From: Sphingobacteriaceae bacterium
GTDB taxonomy: Bacteria > Bacteroidota > Bacteroidia > Sphingobacteriales > Sphingobacteriaceae
Length of the DNA: 64,000 bases
Assembly: GCA_017745075.1 (NCBI GenBank)
Contig: JAGIAD010000002.1
Coordinates: 1 to 64,000, forward strand
Direction: 5' to 3'
Shown here: positions 27,778 through 36,898 of the stretch, one piece after another
How positions within the stretch are numbered: the stretch's first letter is position 1
Layout: each line of letters opens with the position of its first letter
Position numbers and translations under genes: made by a program
Notes under the pieces: generated by a model
Seen by the model: the letters and a program-made list of their open reading frames with translations, nothing else
Told to the model about the DNA's origin: nothing
Databases searched by the model: none

Positions 27778-28362
27778 ATGTACGCTTATATTGATGGTAA
27801 ATTGACATTCAAAAACCCGGCATATGTTGTGGTTGAAGCCGGAGGTATAGGTTATCATATTAATATTTCTTTAAATACATACAGCGCTTTAGGAGATGAA
27901 GAAAGGTGTAAACTCTACACCTGGCTTCATGTAAAAGAAGATGCACATACATTATACGGCTTCGCCGATGAAGGCGAACGCCGTTTATTTTTACACTTAA
28001 TATCAGTATCGGGAATTGGACCAAATACAGGTAGAATGATTTTATCATCCATTACTCCTGTTGAAATTCAAACGGCGATTATTAAGGCAGATTTGCCGCT
28101 CATTCAGCGGATTAAGGGCTTAGGGGCTAAAACGGCACAACGCCTGGTTTTAGAATTACAGGATAAATTAAAAAAAGAAGGGGCAGATTCATTAATTTCT
28201 GTTCCTCAACACAATACTGTTAAAGATGAAGCGTTATCAGCATTGGTAATGCTCGGATTCGCCAAACAAACCGCCGAAAAAACTATAGACCAGATTTTAA
28301 AAGTGACAGAGGGGACACTTTCGGTAGAGCAACTAATTAAACAAGCTTTAAAAACTTTATAG
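27778..28362 (+). CDS. ruvA: Holliday junction branch migration protein RuvA
   Basis: This is a 194-residue DNA-binding subunit of the RuvAB(C) complex. It has the N-terminal OB fold (MYAYIDGKLTFKNPAYVVVEAGGIGYHINI), two helix-hairpin-helix motifs (VSGIGPNTGRMIL and IKGLGAKTAQRLVLEL) and the flexible C-terminal domain that contacts RuvB. It lies 6 bases after maeB and 11 bases before sprA. ruvB is not in the window. Confidence 0.97.
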   Translation: MYAYIDGKLTFKNPAYVVVEAGGIGYHINISLNTYSALGDEERCKLYTWLHVKEDAHTLYGFADEGERRLFLHLISVSGIGPNTGRMILSSITPVEIQTAIIKADLPLIQRIKGLGAKTAQRLVLELQDKLKKEGADSLISVPQHNTVKDEALSALVMLGFAKQTAEKTIDQILKVTEGTLSVEQLIKQALKTL

Positions 28363-28373
28363 ATCTACTGCCT

Positions 28374-31300
28374 TTGAAGAGAATATCTACATTTCTGTTT
28401 CTCATCCCTCTTTTCTTAATTGCTTCTCAAAACACTTTTTCACAAGTGGTTCCAAGCAAAGCAGACACTATTGCCCCAAAAAATAACTTCGGTTTAAAAG
28501 AAAAAGAACGTTTAGGGCTTAGTCCGGCCGTTAATCCGTTTTATCCTGCCCCAAGCAATTTAAGGCGTGTTGTAGAGTACGATGCCAAAAATAAACGGTA
28601 TGTGGTAAAAGAATTAATTGGCGAAAAATTTGTTCTAAATACACAATATTTAACTATCGACGAGTACCAGCGACTGGTTAACAGTGAGATAAAACGGGGT
28701 AACTGGCGCAGCATTTCAAATGCAGAGGTAAGTGATTACAGAAGTACCGGCATTATTCCCCAGATCCAGGTAAACAGTAAAGCTTTTGAAAAGTTATTTG
28801 GAGGAACAACCATCGATATCCAGCCTCGTGGAGAAGCTGAACTCACTTTTTTAGGCCGGGTAAATAAAAATGAAAACCCACTTTTTAACGAAAGACAACG
28901 GGTACAGACCAATTTCGATTTTAACCAGAGGATACAGATGGATCTGGTTGGTAACATCGGAACCAAATTAAAAATTAAAAGCAATTATAACACCGAGGCT
29001 CAATTTGATTTCGAAAACCAGATTAAGCTCGATTATACTGGCGGACCTGACGATATTATCCAAAAAATTGAAGCAGGTAATGTAAGCCTGCCTTTAAATA
29101 CCTCTTTGATTACTGGAACACAGGCACTCTTCGGTATTAAAACACAGTTGAAATTTGGGCGCTTAAATGTAACCAGTGTTTACACTCAACAAAAATCGCA
29201 ATCGAGGGAGATTAAAATTACCAACGGTGCACAGCAGAACAGTACCACGGTAAGTATTGATAGTTATGAGGCCAATAAACACTATTTCCTCTCGCAATAT
29301 TTCAGGAACAACTATAATAAAAACCTGGCCAATGCACCTATTATTACCTCGCCGATCCAGATTACCAAAATTGAGGTCTGGATTACCAATAAGGCCGGTA
29401 ACACCACCGACTCCAGAGATGTATTGGGTTTGCTTGATTTGGGAGAGAATGTTCCTTTTAACAATACTTTAATTAATGGAGGAACCTCTGGTTTGCCGGC
29501 AGGTACAACTGCTACGGGTTTCCCTCAGCAATCGAACAACTTGATTGCACAATTAAATGCTTATCAGGGTGGCGCCATACGGCAGACCAATTCTAACGCA
29601 GTTTTATCTTTCTTTCAAACAACCCCTGCCAATAGCAGTAATACCGATAACTTTGCCAAACTGATTTACGCCCGTAAACTTACTGAGCGCGAATTTACCT
29701 TTCAGCCGCAATTGGGTTATCTCTCATTGAATAATCCTCTAAATGCAGATGAAGTTTTGGCTGTTGCTTACCGCTATACTTATAATGGTGTAGAATACCA
29801 GGTAGGTGAGTTTTCTACCGATATTCCTTTTGATGCTGCAAATCCTAAGGTGCTTTATGCCAAGCTATTAAAGAACGAAACTACAAAAATTCAATTGCCA
29901 ATCTGGGACTTGATGATGAAAAACATCTATTCTATCGGTGGGTACCAGATCAGCAGCCAGAATTTTAAACTCGATATTTACCGCATTGATAACGAAACTG
30001 GTGTAGATAATCCGGTAATGACAGAGGGACAGAATACTGCAAACAAGCAGTGGATTGCCCTGACCGAATTTGATCGCTTAAACCAACAAAATGAGCGTAA
30101 ACCGGATGGTGTTTTCGATTTCGTGGCCGCAAATAATGCTTTTGGTTCTTATTCTACAGCAAGTAATGCCAACCAGGCCAGTATGTTCGGTGTGGGTAGC
30201 AACGGGCAAACCTCATTGGTTACCAATACCAATTCGGGCTATATTACCATCGATCCGGCAAACGGAAGGATTATTTTTCCTGTAATTGAGCCTTTTGGTA
30301 AAGATTTGGCTGCAAGATTTTTGCCTAGTGAGCAGGCTTTGATCAATAAATACGCTTTTACCGCACTTTACGATTCTACCCAGACCATTGCCAAACAATT
30401 GTTCCAGAACCAGAACAGGTATGTGATCAAGGTGAATTATCAATCAGATATTTCTTCCGAATTTAGTTTGAATGCCATTAACGTTCCTGAAGGATCGGTA
30501 AAGGTCTTCGCCGGAACCATGCCCTTAACAGAAGGTGTCGATTTTACGGTCGATTATCAGGGTGGCCGTGTAAGTATCATCAACCAGGCACTTTTAATTT
30601 CTGGCCAGCCGATCAGGATCACTACTGAAAACAACGAACTTTTTGGCTTGCAGCAACGTTCGCTCTTCGGAACCCGTTTAGATTACCGTGTTAACAACAA
30701 ACTTAACCTTGGGGGTACTTTCATGAACCTTACCGAGAAGCCTTTAACCCAAAAGGTAAATATTGGTGAAGAACCCATTTCCAATACGATCTGGGGCGCT
30801 GATATCAACTACAGCTCACCTTCGAGGTTTTTAACCAAAATGGTCGATAAGCTTCCGTTCATTTCAACCAAAGCACCATCAAGTGTAACCTTTTACGGCG
30901 AGTTTGCACAACTGATCCCAGGTCATCCGAGGGCATTGAATTTTGCCGGAAGTAAAAATGGGGTAAGTTATCTCGACGATTTCGAAGCATCCAGATCGGT
31001 AATCGATTTAAAAAGTGCCATTGCCTGGCAGCTTTCGGGTACGCCGCAGCTTTTTCCTGAGTATGAACGATCCAACGATTTATCGTATGGCTATAACCGC
31101 GCAAGGATTGCCTTTTATAATATCGACCCTACTTTTTATAATTCTGCTGCATCTACCACTCCGGCCAATATCCGCAACAACCGGAACGAGCTTTCCAACC
31201 ACTATGTAAGAGAAGTGATCGAGCAGGAAGTTTTTCCTTTTAAGGAAACTGCAACAGGACAGGCATTGAATATTACAACGCTTGATGTGGCCTATTATCC

Positions 31301-34300
31301 AACCGTTAGGGGACCATACAATTTCCGTACAACAGATTTTAGACCCGACGGATCCTTATTGCTGCCTAAAAATAGCTGGGGTGGTTTTCAACGGAAAATC
31401 GAAACCAATGATTTTGAAGCCCTGAATGTTGGGTTTATCGAATTTTGGGTATTGGATCCATTTATTTATAAACCAAATTCTGCCGGTGGTGATGTATATT
31501 TCAACCTGGGTAATATCTCTGAAGATATCCTTAAGGATGGTAGAAAATCGCTGGAAAATGGCTTACCGGCTACCAACGACCCCAGTAAATATGATGAAAC
31601 GGTGTGGGGCCGTGTACCGAAATTGCAGCCTGTAGTACAGGCTTTTGATAATGATCCTAATTCGCGCCGTGCGCAGGATGTAGGTTTGGATGGACTATCT
31701 GATGCAGATGAGAAAATAAAATTTGCGGCGGCAATCACCCAGATCAAATCGCAGTTAAACGCTACTGCGGCTACAGCAATTGATGCCGATCCGGCATCAG
31801 ATAACTATTCGTATTTCAGAGGACCCGCTTTAGATCAGATTAATGCCGGAATCCTTAAGCGTTACGAAAAATATAACGGAACAGAAGGAAACTCTAAAAC
31901 GTCACAACAATCGCAGGCAGAACTGGGACTGGAAAATTCGGCTTCAACTTCATTGCCGGATGGGGAAGATATCAATCGCGATAACAACATGACCCAAAGC
32001 GATGAGTACTTTCAGTATAAAGTTTCCATGCGCCCGGGCGATTTAAATGTTGGACAGAACTTTATTACCGATAAGGTTACCTCGCAGGTAAAACTGGCCA
32101 ATGGAAATACACAGGCTGTTACCTGGTATCAGTTCAGGATTCCGATCGGCCAATATCAGGACCGTGTAGGTGGTATCCAGGATTTTAAATCGATCCGTTT
32201 TTTCAGGATGTTCATGACCAATTTTGCCGATACAGCGGTGTTGCGTTTTGCAAAATTACAATTGATCCGTGGGGAGTGGAGAGAATACAATGCTTCGAAT
32301 CTTGCCGCACAGGTAATCGTCGATCCATCTTTACCGGCGCTCACACCAGATAATTCTACCATTGAAGTATCAACCGTAAACATCGAAGAAAACGGTAAAC
32401 GCTCGCCGATACCTTATGTTACTCCTCCGGGAATTTTGCGCGAGCGCGATTATAGCAATTACCGTGGCGATACCAGGTTAAACGAGCAATCGTTATCGGT
32501 TACCGTTAAATCATTAAGGGATGGTTATGGCAGAGCTGCATTTAAAACTGCCTATAGCGATTTTAGGTCTTACAAGCATTTAGAAATGTTTGTGCATGCA
32601 GAAGCGATAAACAACCAGGTATTAAATAATAACGAGGTTGCTGCTTTTTTAAGGATCGGGACAGATAACCAGGATAACTATTACGAATATGTAATGCCTT
32701 TAAAGGTGACGAACCCGGGAACTAGCGATCCGGATGCGATATGGCCTGAAGCCAATAGAATGGATATCGAATTAACCCTTTTCCAAAATGCCAAACTTGC
32801 TCGAAATGTAGCTAAACAGGCTAACGGACAACCATGGCCGATCAATGTTCCATTTACTTATACCGATGGCGAGCGGACCATTATAGTAAAAGGCCAGCCT
32901 GATATGAGCAAGGTAAGGGTTTATATGCTGGGCGTTAAAAACCCGCTGCGCGCTGCAAATGGAGGAGCCAACCGTGATGACGGACAGGATAAAAGTGCAC
33001 TGGTTTGGTTCAACGAATTAAGGTTAACCGAATTTGATGAAAGAGGAGGCTGGGCAGCCACAGGAAGATTGAACTTAAAATTGGCTGATTTTGCAGATGT
33101 AAATATTTCTGGTAGCAAATCTACCGTTGGTTTTGGTTCTATCGATTCGAAAGTGAGTGAAAGAAACCGTGCAGACAATGTGCTGCTGGATGTATCGTCA
33201 TCAGTAGAGCTGGGTAAATTCCTGCCGCAAAAATCGGGTGTTAAGATCCCGATGTTCGTTAATTATTCGAAACAGGTTTCTACGCCACAATACAACCCGA
33301 GAACACCAGATATCGAACTGAAAAATGCTTTAGAACGATCGACAAAAGAACAAAAAGATTCGATTTTAAATTTTGCACAGGATTATACGGTTAGAAGAGG
33401 TATAAATTTTACCAATGTCAGAAAAGACCGGATGAACAGCAGCAAACCTGTGCAGCTATGGGATATTGAGAATTTTGCAGTAAGTTATGCTTACACGCAG
33501 TACAATCACCGCGATTTTATTAATCAGAACAGTATTCAGAATACTTACAGGGCCTCGTTACAGTATAGTTATTCTAAAGAGGCTAAAACCATAGCGCCAT
33601 TTGAAAAGATTATAAAATCAAATATGCTGGCCTTATTAAAGGATTTTAACTTTAGTATTTTCCCAAGCGCCATTAATTTCAGAATTGACGTAGACCGTTT
33701 ATATTCAGAAAATACCTTACGGAACAACGATCCAAACAATACCATTGGAGTTTACCGCAGTGGTTATGGGACCACGTTTAATAAAAACTTTACCATGAGC
33801 AGGGTTTATGGCATTGCATGGAACCTTACCCGCTCTTTACAGCTGGATTTTAATGCCACAAACTATTCGATCATTGACGAACCAGACGGAAGAATTGATG
33901 GTTTAAAACGCGATACTGTTTGGCAAAACTTAAAACGTTTAGGGCGTACAACCGATTATAACCACAATTTAAATGTTACCTATAATCTGCCGATTGATAA
34001 AATACCAGGACTAAACTGGATTTCAGTAAAAACCCGTTATGGTACCAATTTTAACTGGCAAACCGAGCCCCTTTCTACCTTACGCGATCCCAATATCAAT
34101 TTGGGCAATACGATCCAGAACAGTAGGACAGTTCAGTTAAACCCTACCTTAACCCTAACCACACTTTATAACAAATTTGGTTTCATCAGGAAATCTGTCA
34201 ATGACCAGGATGCAGGTGGGGCTAAAAAGTTTTTCATCAACCTGTTAACAAGTTTGAAAAATGTTAATGCCAGTTTTGTGCAAACAAAGGGCATTTTCTT

Positions 34301-35576
34301 ACCGGGTTATATGCCTACAACGCAGTTTTTTGGCCTTGATAAGGCTACCGGAGCGCCGGGGCTAGGCTTTGTTTTTGGTAGCCAGCGCGATATCAGGGAG
34401 ATGGCACTTGGCAATGGCTGGTTAACAACCGATACCTTACAGAACCAGTTATATGTAAATACACTGCGCGAAGATTTCCAGCTTACCGGGCAATTAGAGC
34501 CGTTTAAAGATTTACGCATTACCTTAAAGGCCAATAAAGCACAAACGCGGAATTTTTCTACCAACTTCAGGTACGTGGCCAGCGTTTCCTCTTTCGAAAA
34601 TTTGAGTGCCATTACCACCGGCGATTATAGCATTTCGTATATAGCTTTGGGTACCGCATTTAAAGAAAGCAATTCGAACACCATTTCGGTACTGTTTAAT
34701 CAGTTTATGGCTAACCGGATTATTATTTCGAGAAGATTAGGTGCGCAGAATCCTAACTCATCAGGGTTAAACGGAGGTTATGCCGATGGTTATGGTAAAG
34801 AAAGCCAGGATGTAATTATCTCAGCTTTTTTGGCGGCCTATTCGGGTAAGGATGCAGGAAAAATGAGCATGAATGCGTTTCCAAAAATTCCGCTCCCTAA
34901 CTGGAATTTAACTTATAGCGGATTAACACGTATTCCTTTTATTGCCGATAAATTTTCATCTGTAGATATCCGTCATGGCTATCGCTCGGTTTACAACATT
35001 AATGGATTTAATTCATTATTACGTTACCAGGAAACCAACGGTGCTGTAAGCAGCAGAGATGTAAACAACAACTTCCTCCCCGAATATCAGTTTGCACAGG
35101 TAACCGTTTCAGAGTATTTTGCGCCGTTAATAGGGGTTGATACCAGGTTTAAAAATAACCTTACTGCTTCTTTCGAGTTAAACCGGTCGAGGTTGCTGGG
35201 ACTGAGTCTGGCTAATAGTCAATTGGCACAGCTGTCAGAGAATAATATGGTTTTGGGCATAGGTTACCGTACCAATAAATTCCGTTTCCCTTTTGGCTGG
35301 TTTAAAAGCTTAAAGATGGATAACAATATGGACTTTAAGCTCGATGTGGCCATTCGTGATAATAAAACGGTAATCTATCGTGCTGATGTAACCGAGGCAG
35401 AAGTATCTTCGGGAGCGAAGAACATTACTTTAAGGCCAAGTGTAGATTATGTATTGAACCAGAAATTTAATATCAAACTGTTTTACGATTCGAATATTAC
35501 AAAGCCTTATACTTCGCAAACCTTTAATACTTCTTTCAGTAATTTTGGATTTAGCTTAAGGTTTACGTTGAATTAA
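28374..35576 (+). CDS. sprA: SprA, outer-membrane translocon of the type IX secretion system
   Basis: At 2400 residues the protein has the size and features of SprA/Sov, the very large beta-barrel through which T9SS cargo crosses the outer membrane; it is also needed for gliding in relatives. A signal peptide (KRISTFLFLIPLFLIASQNTFSQ) leads, followed by family segments such as EFTFQPQLGYLSLN, SYLDDFEASRSVIDLKS and a C-terminal beta strand ending in FGFSLRFTLN. It starts with TTG 11 bases after ruvA; no nearby ATG would keep the signal peptide. The gene order ruvA-sprA-gcvH recurs in Bacteroidota as far as I know. Confidence 0.95.
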   Translation: MKRISTFLFLIPLFLIASQNTFSQVVPSKADTIAPKNNFGLKEKERLGLSPAVNPFYPAPSNLRRVVEYDAKNKRYVVKELIGEKFVLNTQYLTIDEYQRLVNSEIKRGNWRSISNAEVSDYRSTGIIPQIQVNSKAFEKLFGGTTIDIQPRGEAELTFLGRVNKNENPLFNERQRVQTNFDFNQRIQMDLVGNIGTKLKIKSNYNTEAQFDFENQIKLDYTGGPDDIIQKIEAGNVSLPLNTSLITGTQALFGIKTQLKFGRLNVTSVYTQQKSQSREIKITNGAQQNSTTVSIDSYEANKHYFLSQYFRNNYNKNLANAPIITSPIQITKIEVWITNKAGNTTDSRDVLGLLDLGENVPFNNTLINGGTSGLPAGTTATGFPQQSNNLIAQLNAYQGGAIRQTNSNAVLSFFQTTPANSSNTDNFAKLIYARKLTEREFTFQPQLGYLSLNNPLNADEVLAVAYRYTYNGVEYQVGEFSTDIPFDAANPKVLYAKLLKNETTKIQLPIWDLMMKNIYSIGGYQISSQNFKLDIYRIDNETGVDNPVMTEGQNTANKQWIALTEFDRLNQQNERKPDGVFDFVAANNAFGSYSTASNANQASMFGVGSNGQTSLVTNTNSGYITIDPANGRIIFPVIEPFGKDLAARFLPSEQALINKYAFTALYDSTQTIAKQLFQNQNRYVIKVNYQSDISSEFSLNAINVPEGSVKVFAGTMPLTEGVDFTVDYQGGRVSIINQALLISGQPIRITTENNELFGLQQRSLFGTRLDYRVNNKLNLGGTFMNLTEKPLTQKVNIGEEPISNTIWGADINYSSPSRFLTKMVDKLPFISTKAPSSVTFYGEFAQLIPGHPRALNFAGSKNGVSYLDDFEASRSVIDLKSAIAWQLSGTPQLFPEYERSNDLSYGYNRARIAFYNIDPTFYNSAASTTPANIRNNRNELSNHYVREVIEQEVFPFKETATGQALNITTLDVAYYPTVRGPYNFRTTDFRPDGSLLLPKNSWGGFQRKIETNDFEALNVGFIEFWVLDPFIYKPNSAGGDVYFNLGNISEDILKDGRKSLENGLPATNDPSKYDETVWGRVPKLQPVVQAFDNDPNSRRAQDVGLDGLSDADEKIKFAAAITQIKSQLNATAATAIDADPASDNYSYFRGPALDQINAGILKRYEKYNGTEGNSKTSQQSQAELGLENSASTSLPDGEDINRDNNMTQSDEYFQYKVSMRPGDLNVGQNFITDKVTSQVKLANGNTQAVTWYQFRIPIGQYQDRVGGIQDFKSIRFFRMFMTNFADTAVLRFAKLQLIRGEWREYNASNLAAQVIVDPSLPALTPDNSTIEVSTVNIEENGKRSPIPYVTPPGILRERDYSNYRGDTRLNEQSLSVTVKSLRDGYGRAAFKTAYSDFRSYKHLEMFVHAEAINNQVLNNNEVAAFLRIGTDNQDNYYEYVMPLKVTNPGTSDPDAIWPEANRMDIELTLFQNAKLARNVAKQANGQPWPINVPFTYTDGERTIIVKGQPDMSKVRVYMLGVKNPLRAANGGANRDDGQDKSALVWFNELRLTEFDERGGWAATGRLNLKLADFADVNISGSKSTVGFGSIDSKVSERNRADNVLLDVSSSVELGKFLPQKSGVKIPMFVNYSKQVSTPQYNPRTPDIELKNALERSTKEQKDSILNFAQDYTVRRGINFTNVRKDRMNSSKPVQLWDIENFAVSYAYTQYNHRDFINQNSIQNTYRASLQYSYSKEAKTIAPFEKIIKSNMLALLKDFNFSIFPSAINFRIDVDRLYSENTLRNNDPNNTIGVYRSGYGTTFNKNFTMSRVYGIAWNLTRSLQLDFNATNYSIIDEPDGRIDGLKRDTVWQNLKRLGRTTDYNHNLNVTYNLPIDKIPGLNWISVKTRYGTNFNWQTEPLSTLRDPNINLGNTIQNSRTVQLNPTLTLTTLYNKFGFIRKSVNDQDAGGAKKFFINLLTSLKNVNASFVQTKGIFLPGYMPTTQFFGLDKATGAPGLGFVFGSQRDIREMALGNGWLTTDTLQNQLYVNTLREDFQLTGQLEPFKDLRITLKANKAQTRNFSTNFRYVASVSSFENLSAITTGDYSISYIALGTAFKESNSNTISVLFNQFMANRIIISRRLGAQNPNSSGLNGGYADGYGKESQDVIISAFLAAYSGKDAGKMSMNAFPKIPLPNWNLTYSGLTRIPFIADKFSSVDIRHGYRSVYNINGFNSLLRYQETNGAVSSRDVNNNFLPEYQFAQVTVSEYFAPLIGVDTRFKNNLTASFELNRSRLLGLSLANSQLAQLSENNMVLGIGYRTNKFRFPFGWFKSLKMDNNMDFKLDVAIRDNKTVIYRADVTEAEVSSGAKNITLRPSVDYVLNQKFNIKLFYDSNITKPYTSQTFNTSFSNFGFSLRFTLN

Positions 35577-35665
35577 GAAGCTAACAGCACAGGCTGGGCA
35601 CGCTGTATGCATTAGTTTTCTTTTAAAGTTAATTCACCTGGCATTGCGATATGAAAACTAAATTG

Positions 35666-35673
35666 TATTTTTG
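35666..35673 (+). promoter_or_regulatory. possible -7 box for gcvH
   Basis: TATTTTTG matches TAnnTTTG about 92 bases before the gcvH ATG. No TTTG is found at the right distance upstream. The region is A/T-rich, so chance matches are likely. Confidence 0.3.
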
Positions 35674-35765
35674 AAGGGTAAACTAAATGTTTAAATTTTT
35701 GTAATTATGTGTGCAAGGAGTGCATTGTAATAACTTAAATAACTTATATTCAATAACTTAAAATA

Positions 35766-36146
35766 ATGAATTTTCCATCAGAATTAAAGTACACTAAAGA
35801 CCACGAGTGGGTTAGAGTTGAAGGTAATGAAGCTTACATCGGCGTAACTGATTTTGCACAACGCGAATTGGGTGATATCGTTTATGTTGATATCAACACT
35901 GTGGGTAGCGAAGTGGCAAAAGAAGAAGTTTTTGGTACTGTAGAAGCTGTTAAAACTGTATCTGACCTTTATATGCCGGTTACCGGAACAGTATTGGAAG
36001 TTAATGCCGAATTAAACGATAATCCGGAATTGGTTAACTCTGATCCTTACGGAGAGGGCTGGATGGTAAAAGTATCTTTAGCTGATTTAGCTGAATTAGA
36101 AAGTTTATTAACAGCAGAAGCTTATCAGGAACTGGTAGGCGCTTAA
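35766..36146 (+). CDS. gcvH: glycine cleavage system H protein
   Basis: This is the 126-residue lipoyl carrier of the glycine cleavage complex. The lipoylated lysine is K63 in [14 protein letters not shown]. The N-terminal [12 protein letters not shown] and the C-terminal [11 protein letters not shown] are typical, and the length is standard. It lies 189 bases after sprA and 10 bases before the VanZ-like gene. The P, T and L proteins are not in the window. Confidence 0.97.
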   Translation: MNFPSELKYTKDHEWVRVEGNEAYIGVTDFAQRELGDIVYVDINTVGSEVAKEEVFGTVEAVKTVSDLYMPVTGTVLEVNAELNDNPELVNSDPYGEGWMVKVSLADLAELESLLTAEAYQELVGA

Positions 36147-36156
36147 TCATTATATT

Positions 36157-36582
36157 TTGTACAAAACACTAAAACATCAAAAATGGGCCATCCTTTGGAC
36201 CATCATTGTTTTAGTGTTTTGTAATATGCACATTTCCGATTCCGTTTCGAAAAGTGGTTTTTTCTTCGAAGGATTTGATAAAATGACCCACCTGGGCTTT
36301 TTCTTCGTTTTATCGGTCTTACTTTTTTTTGGCAAGATAAAATATCAACATACTTACGCTTTCAGGACATTAACCATTTTTAAAATTTTGCTCATCAATG
36401 CCATAATAGGTGGCGGAATAGAGTTACTACAATGGAAAGTTTTTACCTACCGCTCCGCAGAATGGTGGGATTTTGGCTGCGATATGCTAGGTGCATGTAT
36501 GGCCGTTTTTAGTTATGTATTGCTCCATAAATTGAATTTCAATGAAACCACAACGAATACATCGCTTACCAAAAACAGCTAA
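36157..36582 (+). CDS. VanZ-like membrane protein
   Basis: This is a 141-residue protein with four predicted membrane helices and the VanZ-family hallmarks: DKMTHLGFFFVLSVLLFF, GGGIELLQ and RSAEWWDFGCDMLGACMAVF. VanZ-like proteins have loosely defined roles such as low-level teicoplanin resistance in one member; the function here is unknown. The start is TTG, 10 bases after gcvH. An in-frame ATG at residue 24 would remove part of the first helix. Confidence 0.85.
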   Translation: MYKTLKHQKWAILWTIIVLVFCNMHISDSVSKSGFFFEGFDKMTHLGFFFVLSVLLFFGKIKYQHTYAFRTLTIFKILLINAIIGGGIELLQWKVFTYRSAEWWDFGCDMLGACMAVFSYVLLHKLNFNETTTNTSLTKNS

Positions 36583-36627
36583 TGTATTCTGAACAGCTTC
36601 ATTGCAATTGAAAATAAAATAAAATCG

Positions 36628-36753
36628 ATGAAAACAAAAGTTAGTATTTTCTTTGTAATTATATCCATGTGTTTAAGTGCATGCAGTATCTTTAAAAAGA
36701 ACTGTAACTGCCCGAAAGTATACTATAAAGTTTATCCTTCGCCCCAAAAATAA
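36628..36753 (+). CDS. small lipoprotein, 41 residues
   Basis: This ORF, too short for the supplied track, reads MKTKVSIFFVIISMCLSACS... and ends in ...YPSPQK. It has a basic N terminus, a hydrophobic stretch and a good lipobox CLSAC. The mature peptide is only about 22 residues, with two more cysteines (KKNCNCPKVYYKV). It lies 45 bases after the VanZ-like gene in the same direction. Small lipoproteins like this are common but seldom annotated in Bacteroidota. Function unknown. Confidence 0.6.
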   Translation: MKTKVSIFFVIISMCLSACSIFKKNCNCPKVYYKVYPSPQK

Positions 36754-36898
36754 TACTCCCCACTTCCAATCAGCTTTCCTTTCAGGTCTGATGGCCTCTC
36801 CAAAAGCTGTATTTAAAATGTTACCGAGCTTTTAACAAACCTTTAAGCTTTTCTTTAGTCTGATAGCTTAGTTATATTTTTATATTTAATTTTTTTTG

